The notes beneath the pieces are model-generated. The model saw only the letters and a list, made by a program, of their open reading frames with translations. It made no database searches and was not told where the DNA came from. A program made the translations under genes and the position numbers. Positions 21,747 through 30,249 of a stretch of DNA of 58,734 bases are shown here, one piece after another. Source of the stretch: a virus; the IMG/VR virus record IMGVR_UViG_3300005526_000001, positions 1 through 58,734 of that record. One strand, 5' to 3'. Numbering within the stretch: the first letter of the stretch is position 1; each line of letters starts with the position of its first letter.

Positions 21747-23168
21747 GTGGCTAGAACTGAACCAGCGATTAGTCGTGAAAAGCTGTTCAAGGAGATTGAC
21801 TATGAGCCGCATTCACCCGAACAGTGGGCCATACATAGATCCGATGCAAGATACCGTGTACCGTGTTGCGGTCGTCGTTGGGGTAAATCAACATGGGCTG
21901 GTCATGAAGCTACATACAAGATGTTTATGCCTGACTCTTACAATTGGATAGTCGGCCCGGATTATGGACTTGGAGAGAAAGAGTTTCGTGTTGTCTACAA
22001 CGACTTTAAGAAACTAAAGCTGCTCAAATACTGCAAGACTTCGTATAACGTCAAGCAAGGTGATATGCGAATCTACTTCACTGATCTTAATAGCATATTG
22101 GAAGTGAAATCTGCCGAACGTCCTAAGTCACTCGTTGGCGAAGGACTCGATCACGTAATTATGAGTGAGGCTGCGAAGCACAATATGAGTACATGGCAGA
22201 TGTATGTGCAGCCTGCGCTTACGGACAAACGCGGTAGTGCCGACTTCCCTAGTACGCCACAGGGATTCAATTGGTACGAGGGACTGTATCAGTTAGGGCA
22301 GCATCCAGAGATACCTGAGTATGCGTCTTGGAGACTGCCTAGCTGGACTAACCCTGCGATCTTTCCTACTGGATTTGATCCTCAATGCGAGAACATTGTT
22401 GATGGTCGTCATCACGATATGATGAGTTGTCACTGTGACGGAGAGCTAATTCAAATCTATAATACAGTTAGTTGGATGTTCTGGCTGCAAGAGTACGGAG
22501 CTGAGTTCACAGCGTTTGAGGGTCTTATCTATCCCGAGTGGGATGAACGAATCCACGTACAGGAATTTGAATACGAACCTAAGTGGAAAAATTGGTGGGG
22601 ACTAGACTTCGGATACTCAGATCCGTTTGTTTGTCTTGATATTATGATTGACCCATCGGATAGAATTTACGTGTGGCGTGAATACGTTGTTAGTTATAAG
22701 AGCACAGTCGAACATGGTCAGATTCTTAAGAACCGAGAAAGTCCTAAAGGTTTTCATGTTGATGCTATAGCAGCAGATCCACGTGGTGCAGACGAGATTG
22801 CCACGTTAGCTTTTACTCTTGGTAGTATAGTATCGAATCCTCAGGGTGTTGGTCTTGGTATAGAGGCTATCAAGGAGGCTATGCGGGTGCGTGAAGATGG
22901 ATCGCCTGGGTTAATTATTCATCCTAGATGCGAGAATACGATTAAGAGTCTCAGTACCATACATGCTAGTGGCAACAAGCCTGGGTATGAATTAACTCGT
23001 GGGCAATTCGACCATCCGGCAGATGCACTTAGGTATTTCTTTAACGAGTATATGGTCCTGGGTGGAAATCTCAACCTGGCCGACGTGTATAGTGGCTATA
23101 ACAGCACCGAAGCAGCCGGCTTTTTCAAGTATGAAAGTGCTATAACCCTGGATACGCGGTTCAGCTAA
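21747..23168 (+). CDS. terL: Terminase large subunit
   Basis: 473 residues; the ATP-driven packaging motor and headful or site-specific nuclease. Walker A CGRRWGKST (residues 41-49), Walker B DHVIMSE (135-141), and RNase H-like nuclease acids in GLDFGYSDP (D287), ADPRGAD (D344) and DHPADALRYF (D426). An unusual His/Cys-rich stretch (residues 211-230: DPQCENIVDGRHHDMMSCHC) sits between ATPase and nuclease domains and might bind a metal. GTG 21747 lies 3 bases after the previous stop. Followed directly by portal, the normal order. Confidence 0.92.
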   Translation: MARTEPAISREKLFKEIDYEPHSPEQWAIHRSDARYRVPCCGRRWGKSTWAGHEATYKMFMPDSYNWIVGPDYGLGEKEFRVVYNDFKKLKLLKYCKTSYNVKQGDMRIYFTDLNSILEVKSAERPKSLVGEGLDHVIMSEAAKHNMSTWQMYVQPALTDKRGSADFPSTPQGFNWYEGLYQLGQHPEIPEYASWRLPSWTNPAIFPTGFDPQCENIVDGRHHDMMSCHCDGELIQIYNTVSWMFWLQEYGAEFTAFEGLIYPEWDERIHVQEFEYEPKWKNWWGLDFGYSDPFVCLDIMIDPSDRIYVWREYVVSYKSTVEHGQILKNRESPKGFHVDAIAADPRGADEIATLAFTLGSIVSNPQGVGLGIEAIKEAMRVREDGSPGLIIHPRCENTIKSLSTIHASGNKPGYELTRGQFDHPADALRYFFNEYMVLGGNLNLADVYSGYNSTEAAGFFKYESAITLDTRFS

Positions 23169-23184
23169 TGTACGGGTTCAGCTA

Positions 23185-24708
23185 ATGGCTCGCTTCCCAC
23201 GCCTAAAACGCAAAGAATCAACACCAGCCCGTCAAGTGACGGGAACGACGTATTCTGCGTCTGGCGCATCTAACGTAGATAAACCGTCTCTTGCGGAGAT
23301 TGGTAGTTCTGCATCATCGACTATAATCGACGCTGTACCCGATCTACAGGCTGGGTATCAGGAAGTACGTACTTACTTAAGAATGGTTCGTGACGATGCC
23401 AGCGTGCGTGTAAGTCTGCGGGCAGGTAAAGCACCTGTGCTTGGTGCTGAATACTTCGTCGAACCTTATAGCGCAGATCCTCAGGATCTAGCTATTCAAG
23501 AGTTCGTGGAGTTTAACCTTTTTAATGGTATGACAACGCCGTGGATATACGTGTTGTCGCAGATACTACAAATGTACGAGGCGAAGCGTACCGTATTTGA
23601 AACCGTATGGGAACAGCGCGAGTGGGCGCCTCGTAAGAGTACTCCTGGTGCAAACCGCAAACAATATACAATGCTTCGTAAGCTCGCGTTCAGACCTCCT
23701 GCTACTGTTACCAAGATTAACTACGATGACAATGGTGGACCTATAGAGGTTATTCAGAGTGCTATAGATAAGGATGGTAAAGCTAAAGAAGTTAAAATCC
23801 CGATTGGTAAGTGTATCGTATTTGTATTCGATCAACAAGGTGGCGCACTTGAGGGTATGTCGATCTTAAGAAGTGCGTACAAACATTGGTGGTACAAGAA
23901 TAGACTGTATAATATTGATTCTATTCAGAAGGAGAGACACGGTATTGGTATCCCTGATATTGAAATTTCACCTGGTGCATCGCAAAGGGATATTGCGTTG
24001 GCACACGAATTGGGACAAAATCTACGAACAAACGAGAAAGCTTACATCGTCAGACCACCGACGATTCAAGTAGGTTTTGCACAAACACATGGTCAGCTAG
24101 TTGACGTACTTAGATCGGCTGAACACCATGATACCGCGATCATGAAAAACATCATGGTGCAATTCTTGAACATGGGTGCTACTACAGAAGGTGGCGGATC
24201 AAGAGCAGCCGGTGCGAGTCAGATGGATATGTTTTTGAAGGCCATGCGTTATGTGGCAGCTTCTATCTGCGATTGTATCAATATGTTTCTGATTCCGAGT
24301 ATGGTAGCTTACAACTTCCCGACAGATAGATTTCCTAAGATATCGGTCAGGGGTGTAGGAGAGGCAAAAGACCTACAAATGTTTTCCGCAGCTATGCGTA
24401 ACTTGCTTGATTGCGACGCCATTACAATTGATGAAGATACCGAACAATGGATTCGTGCTCAGATGGATATGCCGCGTCTTACTACCGAATGGAAGCCTGC
24501 TATTGAAAGACCAGAAAGAGTACAAGCTCTGTTGCAGGGTAACATCGCTGGTCCCGGTGGTCAGATTGCTCCCGGTGGGCCGAATGGTAATGTACCTATA
24601 CCGGGGGCTGGTAAGCCGGGAGATGCGTCACCTAGAAAAGCAGGAAGTACGAGCAAGAATGGTGGAGCAGGTAATATTGGCAAGTCCGAAAGTAGCGCGG
24701 CGGTATGA
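23185..24708 (+). CDS. Portal protein (DUF935 / Mu gp29-like)
   Basis: 507 residues. Position after terminase, length and motifs such as MVRDDASVRVSLRAGKAPVL near residue 65, AKRTVFETVWEQREW and PIGKCIVFVFDQQGGALEGM all fit Mu gp29-like portals. The dodecamer forms the DNA channel at the capsid vertex. The C-terminal ~60 residues are Gly/Pro-rich and probably disordered. Confidence 0.85.
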   Translation: MARFPRLKRKESTPARQVTGTTYSASGASNVDKPSLAEIGSSASSTIIDAVPDLQAGYQEVRTYLRMVRDDASVRVSLRAGKAPVLGAEYFVEPYSADPQDLAIQEFVEFNLFNGMTTPWIYVLSQILQMYEAKRTVFETVWEQREWAPRKSTPGANRKQYTMLRKLAFRPPATVTKINYDDNGGPIEVIQSAIDKDGKAKEVKIPIGKCIVFVFDQQGGALEGMSILRSAYKHWWYKNRLYNIDSIQKERHGIGIPDIEISPGASQRDIALAHELGQNLRTNEKAYIVRPPTIQVGFAQTHGQLVDVLRSAEHHDTAIMKNIMVQFLNMGATTEGGGSRAAGASQMDMFLKAMRYVAASICDCINMFLIPSMVAYNFPTDRFPKISVRGVGEAKDLQMFSAAMRNLLDCDAITIDEDTEQWIRAQMDMPRLTTEWKPAIERPERVQALLQGNIAGPGGQIAPGGPNGNVPIPGAGKPGDASPRKAGSTSKNGGAGNIGKSESSAAV

Positions 24709-24709
24709 T

Positions 24710-24877
24710 ATGGCTACGTTGGAAAAAGCCTACACTTTAGCTGAGGTAGATATGCAATTGGAATTTCTAACCAATATCCTTGAGTACTCTGAAAATAGTG
24801 ATAGAGAGAAGTGCTTGATAGAAATAGATGTATGGTTAGATAGACGGATTGAGGTAGTGGGAAAGTATGCCGACTAA
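24710..24877 (+). CDS. Small helical protein between portal and protease
   Basis: 55 residues from ATG 24710, one base after the portal stop. It is the 3' part of a longer open frame that overlaps portal. Helical throughout (LAEVDMQLEFLTNILEYSEN...). Weak ribosome site, so translation probably depends on coupling. No family recognised. Confidence 0.55.
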   Translation: MATLEKAYTLAEVDMQLEFLTNILEYSENSDREKCLIEIDVWLDRRIEVVGKYAD

Positions 24878-26417
24878 ACCTGGCACACGTCCCATGAAGC
24901 CCCTATCTAAGGGTATGGGTCTTTATCAGGTTTTCTACCGGCCAAAAGAAGGTCCGGCCGGAAAACCGTGGGGAGTTTTTAATTTACGCACACGGGACGT
25001 AAACGGTCGATGGCACTCGACAAAGGAGGAAGCACTAGCACAGGCAAGGGCCATTTACGCGAGACTAGGAGACAAAGCGAAAGTGCATAGCGAAATGCAT
25101 AACGCATTCTTCTGTTTCGCTGATACACTCACCGTGCCTCAGGATGGGTTGACATATCTTGAAGCTATCGAAGCCAAGACGTATCACACTCCTGCATATG
25201 GGCCGGTGGAAATCACGGATCAGAAGATCCAAAACTTCATCAGGAATTTTCGTGATGGGGTACGTGGACAAGAGATTGCCATTAACTACGAGCATGGTAT
25301 TGACGTAGCAAAGGGCAATAAAGCAGCAGGTTGGTTGCGCGATGCCGTCATTAAAGACAACAAGTTGATGCTTGGTATCGACTTCACTGAACCTGCAAAG
25401 AACGAACTCAAGAATAAAGAGTGGAAGTACTTTTCTTTGGAGTGGGATGATGAATGGCTGCATCCTGATGGTGAGGAAATCCAAGACGTAATCATAGGTG
25501 GTGCATTGACTAATCGGCCGATTGCTAAGAATCTTATGCCGATTAATTTTTCTGAGTTGTTTGTCGAGGTAGATCGGACAGACGAATCAAAAGAACTTGA
25601 ACATTCTGATCCTGGTACTGGTAGTCCTCCTGCTCCTCGTAGAGATGAAGATGGTTCAGATGATCCTGCAATCGGTGGAGGATGGAGAAGGAATACGCCG
25701 CCTATAGCTGATCCTAATAATCCTTCATATGAACCCCCTGTAGATACCAACAACGGAAAGCCGAAGGGAGGTACCGCTGTGCCTTTTGAACTCCGTGACA
25801 ACGTTGCTCACGAACTTCTGCGTGTGCTTGATTTGCCTGTAGATGCTGGCGATGAGCAAGTACTCGATGCTACGAAGAAGAAGTTTGGTGAGCTGGTTGA
25901 TCTTCGTAATGCTGTCGAGGCGGAAGATCAGGAGCGGAAGTTCGCTGAGAAGTATCCGCAGTATTGGGCAGAGCACAACGCTCTGATGGAACGCGATCGT
26001 GCTCATACTGCTCGTATGTTCGCTGAGTCGGTGCAGAGAGTATATAAGTCTGAGGGACTTGGTTTGCGTGAGACTCGTATGGGTCTGTCTACTGTTGCGC
26101 GTGAGAAGGTCGAAGAGGTACATCGTAAGTTTGGTGAGCGCACCGTGACTGTTGAGGATTATGAGGCTGCTATCAAGGCGATTATGAGTGGTGGCATTCT
26201 TGAGTTTGGTGAGCTTGGTTCTGGTACTGATGAGGATATTCCCGATATCGACACTAACTCTGCTACTGGTGTTGCTGGTGCTCGCAGATACTTCGCTGAG
26301 GTCGTTTCCAAGATTCAGCGTGAGAATCCTGAGCTGGAGTACATGGAGGCTGTTGAACAGGCTGCGAAGAAGCATCCTGATCTTGCAGCCGCATATCGAG
26401 TTACTCTACCGGCCTAA
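24867..26417 (+). CDS. Prohead protease fused to scaffold (Mu I-like)
   Basis: 516 residues. Residues 1-80 are an extra basic domain. About 85-235 match the phage Mu I-protein type protease: AINYEHG and KAAGWLRDAV, then IDFTEPAKNELKNKEWKYFS. A Pro/Asp-rich linker (240-303) leads to a helical scaffold (about 305-516) ending AAKKHPDLAAAYRVTLPA. Matures the capsid by trimming the scaffold. An internal GTG with a strong ribosome site (25779) would make scaffold alone. Overlaps the 55-residue gene by 11 bases. Confidence 0.82.
   Translation: MPTKPGTRPMKPLSKGMGLYQVFYRPKEGPAGKPWGVFNLRTRDVNGRWHSTKEEALAQARAIYARLGDKAKVHSEMHNAFFCFADTLTVPQDGLTYLEAIEAKTYHTPAYGPVEITDQKIQNFIRNFRDGVRGQEIAINYEHGIDVAKGNKAAGWLRDAVIKDNKLMLGIDFTEPAKNELKNKEWKYFSLEWDDEWLHPDGEEIQDVIIGGALTNRPIAKNLMPINFSELFVEVDRTDESKELEHSDPGTGSPPAPRRDEDGSDDPAIGGGWRRNTPPIADPNNPSYEPPVDTNNGKPKGGTAVPFELRDNVAHELLRVLDLPVDAGDEQVLDATKKKFGELVDLRNAVEAEDQERKFAEKYPQYWAEHNALMERDRAHTARMFAESVQRVYKSEGLGLRETRMGLSTVAREKVEEVHRKFGERTVTVEDYEAAIKAIMSGGILEFGELGSGTDEDIPDIDTNSATGVAGARRYFAEVVSKIQRENPELEYMEAVEQAAKKHPDLAAAYRVTLPA
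25779..26417 (+). CDS. Nested scaffold protein from internal start
   Basis: 212 residues in frame with the protease gene, starting VPFELRDNVAHELL. GTG 25779 has GGGAGG 7 bases ahead, a better ribosome site than that of the full gene, and lies exactly where the linker meets the helical scaffold. Phage lambda makes its scaffold Nu3 this way inside gene C. The product would fill the prohead interior and be removed by the protease. Predicted from sequence only. Confidence 0.65.
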   Translation: MPFELRDNVAHELLRVLDLPVDAGDEQVLDATKKKFGELVDLRNAVEAEDQERKFAEKYPQYWAEHNALMERDRAHTARMFAESVQRVYKSEGLGLRETRMGLSTVAREKVEEVHRKFGERTVTVEDYEAAIKAIMSGGILEFGELGSGTDEDIPDIDTNSATGVAGARRYFAEVVSKIQRENPELEYMEAVEQAAKKHPDLAAAYRVTLPA

Positions 26418-26433
26418 GGTGGTGATAGAGTAA

Positions 26434-26817
26434 ATGGCGTACGGTAACTTCGTTCTCGACAAGGGTTACAACGCAGCTGCCGCACTTACCAAGTTTCGTG
26501 CGGTTAAGCTCTCTGCTGCTGAAACTGTAACCCCTGTTACTGCTATCACCGATGTTGTTCACGGATTCGCTCAATTCTCTGTTAGTGCTGCTGAGATTCT
26601 AAAGGGTAAGGGTGCAAGTGTTCGTGTTGAGGGTATCACAGAAGCAGAAGCGAGTGCTGCAATTGCAATTGGCGCGCAGGTAACTATTGCTGCTGATGGT
26701 CGTGTCAAGACTTCTGCAACTGGTGAGCGCATTGTTGGTCGTTGTGTTGGACACGCTGCTTCTGCTGCCGGTGATCGTATCGCTCTGCTCTTCAATTCTA
26801 ATGGAGGGGTGGCGTAA
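26434..26817 (+). CDS. Capsid decoration protein (DUF2190-like)
   Basis: 127 residues, Ala/Gly/Val-rich beta barrel type (MAYGNFVLDKGYNAAAALTK...GASVRVEGITEAEASAAIAI). Lies between scaffold and major capsid, the standard place for a cement protein. Ribosome site AAGGTGG ahead. Family assignment rests on composition and position. Confidence 0.7.
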   Translation: MAYGNFVLDKGYNAAAALTKFRAVKLSAAETVTPVTAITDVVHGFAQFSVSAAEILKGKGASVRVEGITEAEASAAIAIGAQVTIAADGRVKTSATGERIVGRCVGHAASAAGDRIALLFNSNGGVA

Positions 26818-27824
26818 TGTACGATCCTGGTACCCTATATTCTGATCCTATCCTAACCAACTTCTCGGTTGGTTATCAGGATCAGTCACTTTACGGTGAG
26901 CGCATCTTCCCTGTCACTCCTGTGCGTACTCAGTCTGGTCGGTACCGCGTATTTGATCGGTCGAACTGGCTAGTGTATGAATCTCGGCGTGAGCCTGGTA
27001 CGGTTGCGAACGAGATCGCTGGCGCAAAGTGGAGCGAGGATACGTTTGAAACGAAAGAGCGTTCCTTGCAGGTTCCTATCTTCGATGAAGAGCGTCAGCA
27101 GCTTACCTCTCAGGGTGGACTTGCGAACCCCACGTTTGGTGGAGCGTTGCAGCTTAACCCGGAGACTGACGCAACTACGCTAGCGACTCGCAGTATCCTC
27201 CTTGCACATGAACTTGCTGTCTCTGGTCTTGTACGCGATCCTGCACAGTACGCAGTTGCCAACAAGGTCACTCTTTCTGGTACGTCACAGTGGAGTGATT
27301 ACACTGGTGGCGTAACTTCTACGTCCAACCCTATTAATGATATCATGGTCGGTATGCGTGCTGTCTATGCATCGACGTTCCGCTATCCGAACACGCTTGT
27401 TATTCCTGCTCTTGGTCTGAGCTACATCGAGAATCATCCTCGCGTTGTTGATCGCTTCAAGAACTTCGCTCTGTCGATTCCTGATGCATTCCGTGTTCTT
27501 ACTGGTTTTGAAGGAACGATCCTTGCTGTCGATTCACTCTACAATGCAGCTAACAACCTCGATGCGACTCAGAACATAACTTCGTTTTGGGGTAAGGACG
27601 TATGGCTTGGCATCGTTGACCAGAGTCCTGGGCTTAATCAGTTCACGTTCGGTAAGACGTTCGCGCAGATTTATCCTGACGGTTCTACTCGCCCGACGGA
27701 TCGTTGGCGTGAAGAGCCTCGTAAGGCTGACATTGTGCGTACCTCATTCAAGTACGATTTGAAGATCGTGTCTCCTGGTGCTGGCTATCTCATCACAACG
27801 GCATTCGGTACGACGGCGTTCTAA
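26817..27824 (+). CDS. Major capsid protein
   Basis: 335 residues; ATG overlaps the preceding stop (TAATG). Size, place after decoration, and features such as YQDQSLYGERIFPVTPVRTQ, a long N-terminal E-loop-like basic segment and IIFDEERQQL-type strand fit the HK97 fold of Mu/E-type major head proteins. Strong codon preference fits high expression. It forms the icosahedral shell around the packaged DNA. Confidence 0.85.
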   Translation: MYDPGTLYSDPILTNFSVGYQDQSLYGERIFPVTPVRTQSGRYRVFDRSNWLVYESRREPGTVANEIAGAKWSEDTFETKERSLQVPIFDEERQQLTSQGGLANPTFGGALQLNPETDATTLATRSILLAHELAVSGLVRDPAQYAVANKVTLSGTSQWSDYTGGVTSTSNPINDIMVGMRAVYASTFRYPNTLVIPALGLSYIENHPRVVDRFKNFALSIPDAFRVLTGFEGTILAVDSLYNAANNLDATQNITSFWGKDVWLGIVDQSPGLNQFTFGKTFAQIYPDGSTRPTDRWREEPRKADIVRTSFKYDLKIVSPGAGYLITTAFGTTAF

Positions 27825-27835
27825 GGAGAGATGAT

Positions 27836-28180
27836 ATGGCTGACGAAGAAAAGAAGAAGAGCGGCGGTGCTATGTACGCCTGGTCTAAGTTCAAGAAAGA
27901 AGTAAACGAGTGGGGCCAGGTTACAGAGTGGATCATGCCCGGTGACAAGATATCTCAGGGTGATCTTGGTGTTAGTGATGAAGAGTGGGAATCGTTGGTA
28001 GAAACTGGCGCTGTTCGTGAAGATGAGTACCCTGATGTTCCCGCTGATGTTCCTCCTGCACAAGCAGAGAAGGAAGAAGCACAGCAGGAAGCGGTAGTAG
28101 AAGAGTTGAAGATGCAGGTCAAGGAGGAAGAAGAAGCACCACCTAAGCCAGAGCCGACGCCGAACAAGCCTAGTAGTTAA
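27836..28180 (+). CDS. Acidic head-completion-type protein
   Basis: 114 residues: a short folded N-terminal part (residues 12-65, MYAWSKFKKEVNEWGQVTEW) and a Glu/Ala/Pro-rich acidic tail (PADVPPAQAEKEEAQQEAVV). Strong AAGGAGAG ribosome site. Lies between capsid and connector genes, so a head or neck role is likely. Confidence 0.55.
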   Translation: MADEEKKKSGGAMYAWSKFKKEVNEWGQVTEWIMPGDKISQGDLGVSDEEWESLVETGAVREDEYPDVPADVPPAQAEKEEAQQEAVVEELKMQVKEEEEAPPKPEPTPNKPSS

Positions 28181-28183
28181 ATC

Positions 28184-28615
28184 ATGTTCGCTAGCAAGAC
28201 CGATATTCAGACATGGTTTCGTAGCGACAAGATCATCGTCGATGATGCGAACTCGCAGAAACCGAATATCGAGGCGAGGCGAATCATAGTAGGTAGACTG
28301 GCTGGTTTCTTTTCGCAGATAGTAATTACGTCGTGGGCCGACCCGGAGACTACGCCAGAACTTATACGCGGTATTGCGGGTCGGCTTGCGGCTGCATTCT
28401 TGTATCAATCGTTTTACTCTGAGGAAGCTGATGATGTTCTAGAGTATGCACAGTGGTTGTACAACAACGCAATCCTCATGCTCGATCAAATCGTAGAAGG
28501 CGTCTTGACTGTTGTAGAAGTAGATGAAAGTGGACCGATAGATGTTACGGGAGCCGAGCTTGTAGGGTTTCTAACGACTGAACCTATATTCACCATGACA
28601 CAGGAGTTTTCTTAA
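28184..28615 (+). CDS. Head-tail connector (gp6-like adaptor)
   Basis: 143 residues, mostly helical, order and size typical of the first connector after capsid. N-terminal MFASKTDIQTWF start, long helices (RRIIVGRLAGFFSQIVI, YAQWLYNNAILMLDQIV). It would dock under the portal. Confidence 0.65.
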   Translation: MFASKTDIQTWFRSDKIIVDDANSQKPNIEARRIIVGRLAGFFSQIVITSWADPETTPELIRGIAGRLAAAFLYQSFYSEEADDVLEYAQWLYNNAILMLDQIVEGVLTVVEVDESGPIDVTGAELVGFLTTEPIFTMTQEFS

Positions 28616-28618
28616 TAG

Positions 28619-29416
28619 ATGGCAGCAGACGATTTTGATCTGAATGATGTTCCTAGTGGATATTCTGGTCCTCTATCTGGTCAATTTCCTATTGGTACTA
28701 CGACTAGTAAATTTCTTGTTACAGAATGGTATCCTGATCCAAAAGTAGTTGAGGCAGATTTACTTCATTTCTCACACGGTCTTGAAAATATGTATGAACC
28801 TCTGGAAAAAGCTAAAGCTGCAATGATTTATTCTACAGAAGTTCATTTTGAAGATCATGTTGATCCATACGGTTTTCCTTGGGTGCCTCTTCAAGATGAA
28901 TATGCGAGATGGAAAGAAAAGCATGGTGGAAGTAATGAAGCTGATCTTGTCCTTTCTGATGATTTACGTAAAGCTGTTATATCGCCAAGTACATGGCAAG
29001 TAATTGGAAATGATGTAGTAATTAAAGTAGATAAATTACCCCCTTACGGTCCGTATCATCAAGAAGGAACTATTGGAACTGTAAAAGGACAGTTATTTAA
29101 AAGAGCTTCTGGTAAATCTGGTAAGAAACAAACGGAAGCAGAAAATCTTGCCGAAGCTAAAGGTGAACGTGGACTTAATCTCCCACAACGACAGTTTATT
29201 GGTTTAGATGTAGATACGATTGCAGAGATTGAAGATATCTTTTTGAAATGGATTGATGGTTTGATCGAGGAAGATTGGATTGATTATGTAACTCCGCCGC
29301 CGGTAGAATACGGTGAATATTCTGGTGGTAGATTTCCAGTTGCTGGTTATACGAAACGTGGTCAGCCTCTACTACGAACTCCTCGCGGAATCCGATTCGG
29401 TAGGATACCAAGATGA
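28619..29416 (+). CDS. Virion morphogenesis / tail completion protein
   Basis: 265 residues. PWVPLQDEYARWKEKHGG, then VLSDDLRKAV, PYGPYHQEG and LPQRQFIGLD follow the order of motifs in the Mu gpG / virion morphogenesis family (WxPL, LRxS, HQ-G, P-R-F-GL). These complete the tail end at the neck. Longer than usual owing to N- and C-terminal extensions. AT-richer codon use than neighbours. Confidence 0.7.
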   Translation: MAADDFDLNDVPSGYSGPLSGQFPIGTTTSKFLVTEWYPDPKVVEADLLHFSHGLENMYEPLEKAKAAMIYSTEVHFEDHVDPYGFPWVPLQDEYARWKEKHGGSNEADLVLSDDLRKAVISPSTWQVIGNDVVIKVDKLPPYGPYHQEGTIGTVKGQLFKRASGKSGKKQTEAENLAEAKGERGLNLPQRQFIGLDVDTIAEIEDIFLKWIDGLIEEDWIDYVTPPPVEYGEYSGGRFPVAGYTKRGQPLLRTPRGIRFGRIPR

Positions 29417-29868
29417 GTATTATAGAACAAGAACTGTTTACACGTCCCGAAGAGATTACAGAGTATTTCTTTCAGCAGTTAACTACAAGTGCAAGCCTAT
29501 TGGGTCTGGAGTATGTTGGTGCTTACGGCGAAGTAATGATTCCCGCATATCCCGCTCTCGTTATTAATGCAGCCGACAGTGATAAAGAACTACACGGAAC
29601 TCACACTTACCTGGTTACTCTTAGATGTGAAATATACATATATCACGGTTCTATTGTATTAACTCGTGCTCGACGTAGTTTAGAAGATTTGAAACTCGCA
29701 ACTGGAATAATTGATTTTCTAGAACTAGATCCTACTCTTGGAGGCAATATTATTCATGGATATGTACAATCTGAAAGTCCTGCTGCTAGTCAGACTAATT
29801 CAGGTAAGTCTGAAATCGTCGTTAGTACCAGGTTGTCCTGGGAAGGGATTACGGAGAGGAGGTTCTAA
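29413..29868 (+). CDS. Tail terminator-like protein
   Basis: 151 residues; ATGA overlap with the preceding gene. Alpha/beta fold (MSIIEQELFTRPEEITEYFF...LVTLRCEIYIYHGSIV...RRSLEDLKLATGIIDFLELD) with the size and place (between gpG-like and tail tube) of a tail terminator, which caps the tail and joins it to the head. Confidence 0.55.
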   Translation: MSIIEQELFTRPEEITEYFFQQLTTSASLLGLEYVGAYGEVMIPAYPALVINAADSDKELHGTHTYLVTLRCEIYIYHGSIVLTRARRSLEDLKLATGIIDFLELDPTLGGNIIHGYVQSESPAASQTNSGKSEIVVSTRLSWEGITERRF

Positions 29869-30248
29869 TGGCAATAACAGTGTCAGTGAATAATCCTGCA
29901 TTTCCTGAGGGTACTGAACTTGGCGTAGATCATCTAGGAATTGTGCCGAATGGCGGTAGCCTTGAAGTATCCGAAGAAAATGAGTCTAGATTTGTTGCTG
30001 TAAAAGGCATGACTGTTGAAGATGCGTTTAAGGGTAGTGGAGTTGTTAAGGTTAGTGGATCTAGTTCTGTTGAAAATGCAGAAGAACTCATAGGAGATAG
30101 AAAACCACCTGGACCTGATCAGGGAGTTGTAGTAAGTGAAGAAGAAGGAGAAGCCTCAAAAACCGAAAGACCCAAAGCGGGGAAAGAAGCTTCGTCAAGT
30201 ACAGAGGACACACAAGTGATGCCGCCGGGTGAAGGGACGGTGAGCTAG
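29868..30248 (+). CDS. Hypothetical neck/tail protein
   Basis: 126 residues; TAATG overlap. Residues 1-65 are beta-rich (MAITVSVNNPAFPEGTELGV...VAVKGMTVEDAFKGSGVVKV). The rest is a charged, Pro/Ser-rich disordered tail. Could decorate the tube or neck. No family recognised. Confidence 0.5.
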   Translation: MAITVSVNNPAFPEGTELGVDHLGIVPNGGSLEVSEENESRFVAVKGMTVEDAFKGSGVVKVSGSSSVENAEELIGDRKPPGPDQGVVVSEEEGEASKTERPKAGKEASSSTEDTQVMPPGEGTVS

Positions 30249-30249
30249 T

